DNA of 6,355 nucleotides, from positions 1 to 6,355 of the forward strand of contig JAQGLP010000568.1 of assembly GCA_028292835.1 (NCBI GenBank), read 5' to 3'. A program made the position numbers and the translations under genes. The notes beneath the pieces were generated by a model. That model searched no databases. It was not told where the DNA came from and saw only the letters and a list, made by a program, of their open reading frames with translations. The stretch is from Variovorax sp. (GTDB taxonomy: Bacteria; Pseudomonadota; Gammaproteobacteria; Burkholderiales; Burkholderiaceae_C). Shown here in pieces: positions 3,761-6,355 of the stretch (positions are counted from its first letter, which is position 1; each line of letters begins with the position of its first letter).

Positions 3761-5698
3761 TCAGCCCAGCAGCGAGGGGTGGACCTCCCACTTCTTGCTG
3801 GGCCGACCGCCACCGGTCCGACGCTCCTTGGCCGGACGGACGTAGTTGTGCTCGGCCAACATCTCCAGCGCCTTCTCCGCCTGCTCGGCCTTGGAGAAGT
3901 TGCAGAGGTTGTGGACCTCCCGCTGGCTCACCTCACCGGTCTTCTTCGACCGGCTCCGCAGCCAGTTGAGCACCTTCTCAGCGTCGTTGATGTCAGCGAT
4001 CTCCCCCGCCATGGCCACCGCGTACCGGTAGTGCTCCAGGCTCCACTCTGCGGCCTGAACGCCCCAGACCATGGACTGGGTGCCGATCTCGTAGTGGAAG
4101 GCCCTCTGAACCCCGTACAGGGCGAGGTGGTGCAGTGCGGCCAGCCGGATGGAGGAGCCGACCAGCTTGGAGCCGAACCCGCCCATGGCCCGTAGGTCGC
4201 CACCGGGCTTGAGCCGCGCCTCGCACTTCTCCTCGAAGGCCTTCATGACGTCGTGGGCGTCGGCACTCATCCGCACCGTCTGCCGCTCCTCGACCGTCCA
4301 CAGCGAGGTGGCGTAGGAGGAGATCAGCTCGGCGTAGGCCTCCTGCACCTCCCGCTTGATCGGGGTCGGCGTCATCGACCGGAAGCCCAGACGGTCCTTG
4401 GGGGCGGCGATGAGGAACCGGTCCACCAGACCACGGCCGGCCGAGCCAGGGACGCTGACGAGCTCACGCAGGGTCTGGGACTGGCTCATGATGCCGAGTG
4501 AGATGACCGGGGAGTCCAGGACGACGGCGCCCCGACCCACCCGCTTCTGGCTGACCGGGTCACCGACGTGGCCCTTGAGGAGCAGGTCGATGTTGGAGCT
4601 GTTGCCGTTGCCGTAGCGAGCGCCGGCCATGGTGGTCAGCCCACCGCCCTCGGCGTCGAACACCGCCAGCCGCTCCCCGTTGCCCTCCAGTGTCATCGCC
4701 ATCGCCTCGGGGGTGGCGTCGTTGACGATCAGGGTGGGCAGCTCGGGCACCACGATGGCGTCGAACTCCGCGGAGGCCTCCTCGAGGTCCATCAGCGCCT
4801 CCATCGAGCCGTCCTTCTGGGCCTTCTTCTGGGCCGCCTTCATCTTCGCCTCGGCCACCGTCTTCTGGATGGCGAGCTTCTTGCGGTCGGCGTCGAGGAT
4901 CTCCCGCAGCTTGAGCTGGGAGTCGAACAGCGGTCGGGTCAGCTGGCTCATGGCGGCGGACTTGCGGTTACCGGACTCTGCCAGCCCCAGCGCGTAGAGG
5001 GTGACCGTCTCCTCCCAGGTGCCGCCGACATCGACCTTGACCCGACCGACCAGCGCCGACGCCAGGGCAGCCAGCGCGATGACCGCCACGAGGTCCACCG
5101 ACACCTGCAGCGCCTCGGCCACGCCGGCGACCATCTCCTGCAGCACCGGGGGCAGCCCGGCCACGGGGAAGCTGGGCAGGTTCTCGTTGTTGTGCAGCGA
5201 GGTGGGCTCGTCCCACATGTGTAGGACGTCCTCGGCCTTCTCCGACACGACCTTCTTGTAGACCGCCTCCATGAACGCGGGCTCATTCACCAGCGCGGAG
5301 AGGTCACCGTCCCTGGCGTCGTCGATGTTGGCCTGCAGCAGAAACGCCTGGATGATGTTGTGGACCTCGCGGACCGACATCTCCTTGTTGACCTTCTGCT
5401 CGCTCGGGGTGAGCAGCTCGAGCGGCAGCTCGGTGTAGATCCCCATGCTGGCCTCGGCCTTGTCCGCCACCGGAGCGTTGGGATCCAGCAGGACGGCGGG
5501 CACCTCACCCGGGAAGGGGGCATCCAGTCGACGGTACGACTCCTCGGTGATAGCGTCGGCCGAGAGGGATAGGTCGGGGTTGTCTGCCTGGCTCATCGTG
5601 AAGTCCTCGCTGGAAGAAGAAGTCGAGAGAAGATCGCTGTACATGCCACCGGTGACGGGCGTAGAGGCCAGGTCATCTGGGGTAGACTGGATAAACAC
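3761..5698 (-). CDS. DUF3987 family helicase/ATPase-like protein (probable replication protein)
   Basis: This 645-aa protein has DUF3987 (YfjI-like) features. They are the segment LPSFPVAGLPPVLQEMV (about 174-190), a hydrophobic ALAALASALVG helix, and a Walker A-like GLAESGNRKSAAM (238-250, Lys246/Ser247). A charged, probably coiled-coil region follows (262-312), then a Walker B-like RLAVFDAEGGGL (343-354, Asp348/Glu350) and GRGLVDRFLIAAP (421-433) with a possible arginine finger. Residues about 575-643 look like a winged helix, with a basic GGGRPSKKW tail. Relatives are found in prophages, satellites and plasmids beside primase or replication genes; helicase-like unwinding of the element's origin is inferred. 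No separate primase domain is evident in the first 170 residues. GTG 5698 is chosen because AAAGGA lies seven bases upstream. ATG 5596 (MSQADNPD, with GAGGA upstream) is a credible alternative and would drop a Ser/Thr-rich leader. Confidence 0.85.
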   Translation of the reverse strand: MFIQSTPDDLASTPVTGGMYSDLLSTSSSSEDFTMSQADNPDLSLSADAITEESYRRLDAPFPGEVPAVLLDPNAPVADKAEASMGIYTELPLELLTPSEQKVNKEMSVREVHNIIQAFLLQANIDDARDGDLSALVNEPAFMEAVYKKVVSEKAEDVLHMWDEPTSLHNNENLPSFPVAGLPPVLQEMVAGVAEALQVSVDLVAVIALAALASALVGRVKVDVGGTWEETVTLYALGLAESGNRKSAAMSQLTRPLFDSQLKLREILDADRKKLAIQKTVAEAKMKAAQKKAQKDGSMEALMDLEEASAEFDAIVVPELPTLIVNDATPEAMAMTLEGNGERLAVFDAEGGGLTTMAGARYGNGNSSNIDLLLKGHVGDPVSQKRVGRGAVVLDSPVISLGIMSQSQTLRELVSVPGSAGRGLVDRFLIAAPKDRLGFRSMTPTPIKREVQEAYAELISSYATSLWTVEERQTVRMSADAHDVMKAFEEKCEARLKPGGDLRAMGGFGSKLVGSSIRLAALHHLALYGVQRAFHYEIGTQSMVWGVQAAEWSLEHYRYAVAMAGEIADINDAEKVLNWLRSRSKKTGEVSQREVHNLCNFSKAEQAEKALEMLAEHNYVRPAKERRTGGGRPSKKWEVHPSLLG

Positions 5699-5820
5699 GG
5701 GTTTGTCCTTTCGTATGTGCTGCGTGGGGAGTTAGCGCTGGGTTTGTTGGAACCCGGTGGAGGTCGATCGGTTGCCGCCGGTCGGCCTCTTTGCTTTTTG
5801 TGGGCAGAAGCTCAAGTGTC
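5699..5820 (-). promoter_or_regulatory. Leader between the excisionase-like gene and the DUF3987 gene
   Basis: The 122-bp gap contains TTAGCGCT (5732-5739), 34 bp before the GTG start. It also has a hairpin GGGTT-tgttgg-AACCC (5741-5756) and a larger hairpin (5760-5789). No clear minus-strand promoter is visible, so the DUF3987 gene may be co-transcribed with the upstream gene and modulated by these structures. Confidence 0.4.
5760..5800 (+). terminator. Plus-strand intrinsic terminator-like hairpin
   Basis: GAGGTCGATCGG (5760-5771) pairs with CCGGTCGGCCTC (5778-5789) over twelve positions, including two G-U pairs, with a six-base loop. It is followed on the plus strand by TTTGCTTTTTG. This is a textbook shape for the plus strand, although both neighbouring genes are on the minus strand. 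It could stop antisense transcription through the excisionase-like gene. Confidence 0.5.
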
Positions 5821-6045
5821 TCAGACTCGCGCACCGGCAACTGGACGCCAGACCGGCATCTCGTCCACCTGGCGGACGTCGAGCATCACGTTGTAGCCGT
5901 TCTCGGAGACGAACTTGTGGAGCCGTCCCCGGCCGATTGCCCGGTTGATGGTGATCGGTGCGACCCGGAGTCGACTGCCGGCGTCCTTTTTGCTGATCCG
6001 GTACTCCTCGGGGAGCTGATCGAGGGGGTGAGTGACGGTGGGCAT
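5821..6045 (-). CDS. Excisionase-like small winged-helix DNA-binding protein
   Basis: This is a 74-aa protein. Residues about 16-64 (YRISKKDAGSRLRVAPITIN, then RAIGRGRLHKFVSENGYNVM and LDVRQVDEM) follow the MerR-like HTH_17/excisionase pattern. In that pattern a helix-turn-helix is followed by the basic GRL wing and a short strand. Such proteins bend DNA at att sites to favour excision, or act as AlpA-like activators of int. The start at ATG 6045 is supported by AAGGAG six bases upstream. It is the first gene of the run leading into the DUF3987 gene 122 bp downstream. It lies far from int (about 3.8 kb), so a regulator of replication genes is a serious alternative to a true Xis. Confidence 0.75.
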   Translation of the reverse strand: MPTVTHPLDQLPEEYRISKKDAGSRLRVAPITINRAIGRGRLHKFVSENGYNVMLDVRQVDEMPVWRPVAGARV

Positions 6046-6100
6046 TGGGTTCTCCTTGTGTGTGGGCTTGCTTTCTTGTTGTGACTCAAAGATAGCAGAT

Positions 6101-6115
6101 GTATCAGGCTGATAC
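6101..6115. promoter_or_regulatory. 15-bp palindromic operator candidate
   Basis: GTATCAG-G-CTGATAC is a perfect palindrome around one central base, about 56 bp upstream of the excisionase-like start. A weak -10 candidate (TATCTT, 6094-6089 on the minus strand) lies between it and the gene. The site is well placed for a repressor dimer controlling the excisionase-DUF3987 unit. Confidence 0.5.
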
Positions 6116-6308
6116 GACCATTCTCAGCAGTTTCCTCGACCATTCGTAAATGCCCAGCTCGCATTCGGGTTGACGCTCAGAAACTTTTTCAGCACCGATC
6201 TGGAGTACGTCCGCGCAACCCGTACAATGAGGGTGCGGCCGGTTGATCTCTGTCTTCGGCGCGCGTGGGGGCAGGAAGCGTTCCCTGGGTTGTGGGGCTC
6301 GGGGACGC

Positions 6309-6355
6309 ACAAGAGGGACACATCGCCAGGTACGCCGGCGATGTGTCCCTCTTGT
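6309..6355. other. Perfect 19-bp inverted repeat at the window edge
   Basis: The arm 6309-6327 (beginning ACAAGAGGGACACATCG) is the exact reverse complement of 6337-6355, with a nine-base spacer. It may extend beyond the window. It would make a very stable hairpin: a terminator for a gene to the right reading leftward, a bidirectional terminator, or the end of a mobile element. There is no long U-tract within view. The stretch 6116-6308 before it shows no convincing gene. Confidence 0.6.

Noticed and set aside
4568..5224. Plus-strand frame of 218 codons rich in Leu/Gly/His/Arg
   Set aside because: Antisense to the DUF3987 gene; its composition is typical of a shadow in G+C-rich DNA.
6104..6310. 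Minus-strand 68-codon frame upstream of the excisionase-like gene
   Set aside because: It starts in the arm of the terminal hairpin without a ribosome site and runs across the palindromic operator; its composition is not convincing.

Overview
The window is a G+C-rich (roughly 60-65% by eye) piece of an integrative mobile element. It is most likely from an actinomycete: coding regions use mostly G or C in third codon positions, strong hairpins lack U-tracts, and a tRNA-Thr-like segment carries the actinobacterial-style 3' end. I cannot name the genus. The gene set (tyrosine integrase, excisionase-like small winged-helix protein, DUF3987 helicase-like protein, several tiny unknown proteins) fits a phage satellite, a small integrative element or a phage-plasmid. 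There are no capsid, tail, conjugation or resistance genes here.

Layout, left to right. A partial helix-turn-helix gene runs off the left edge on the minus strand (132 to 1), preceded by a non-coding stretch. At 442-632 lies copy A of a 191-bp element bounded by a long inverted repeat. A 40-codon membrane peptide gene (987-1109, plus) ends 4 bp from the end of the convergent integrase gene (2013-1114, minus). Immediately upstream of the integrase is a probable attP: a core matching the 3' half of a tRNA-Thr(UGU) at 2110-2153, with short direct repeats on both sides that look like integrase arm sites. Two small minus-strand genes of unknown function follow (2611-2420 and 3309-3103). Copy B of the 191-bp element is at 3444-3634, exactly 3002 bp from copy A. 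Next come a terminator hairpin, the DUF3987 gene (5698-3761, minus) and the excisionase-like gene (6045-5821, minus). The window ends in a perfect 19-bp inverted repeat.

How the parts probably work together (inference): the integrase and the small winged-helix protein drive integration into and excision from a tRNA-Thr gene, and the DUF3987 protein supports replication of the excised circle. Arm-like repeats on both sides of the tRNA-derived core indicate an intact attP, so the sequence probably represents a circular form or the junction of a tandem array. A recurring TTAGCGC motif sits upstream of the integrase, of the 68-aa gene and of the DUF3987 gene, suggesting one shared regulator.

The most unusual signal is the 191-bp pair. 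The copies align without gaps, keep their ends and a central A+T-rich core, differ freely in between, and show two compensatory base-pair changes in the terminal stem. This pattern points to a selected paired structure (origin, single-stranded DNA hairpin or structured RNA) rather than a decaying duplicate.
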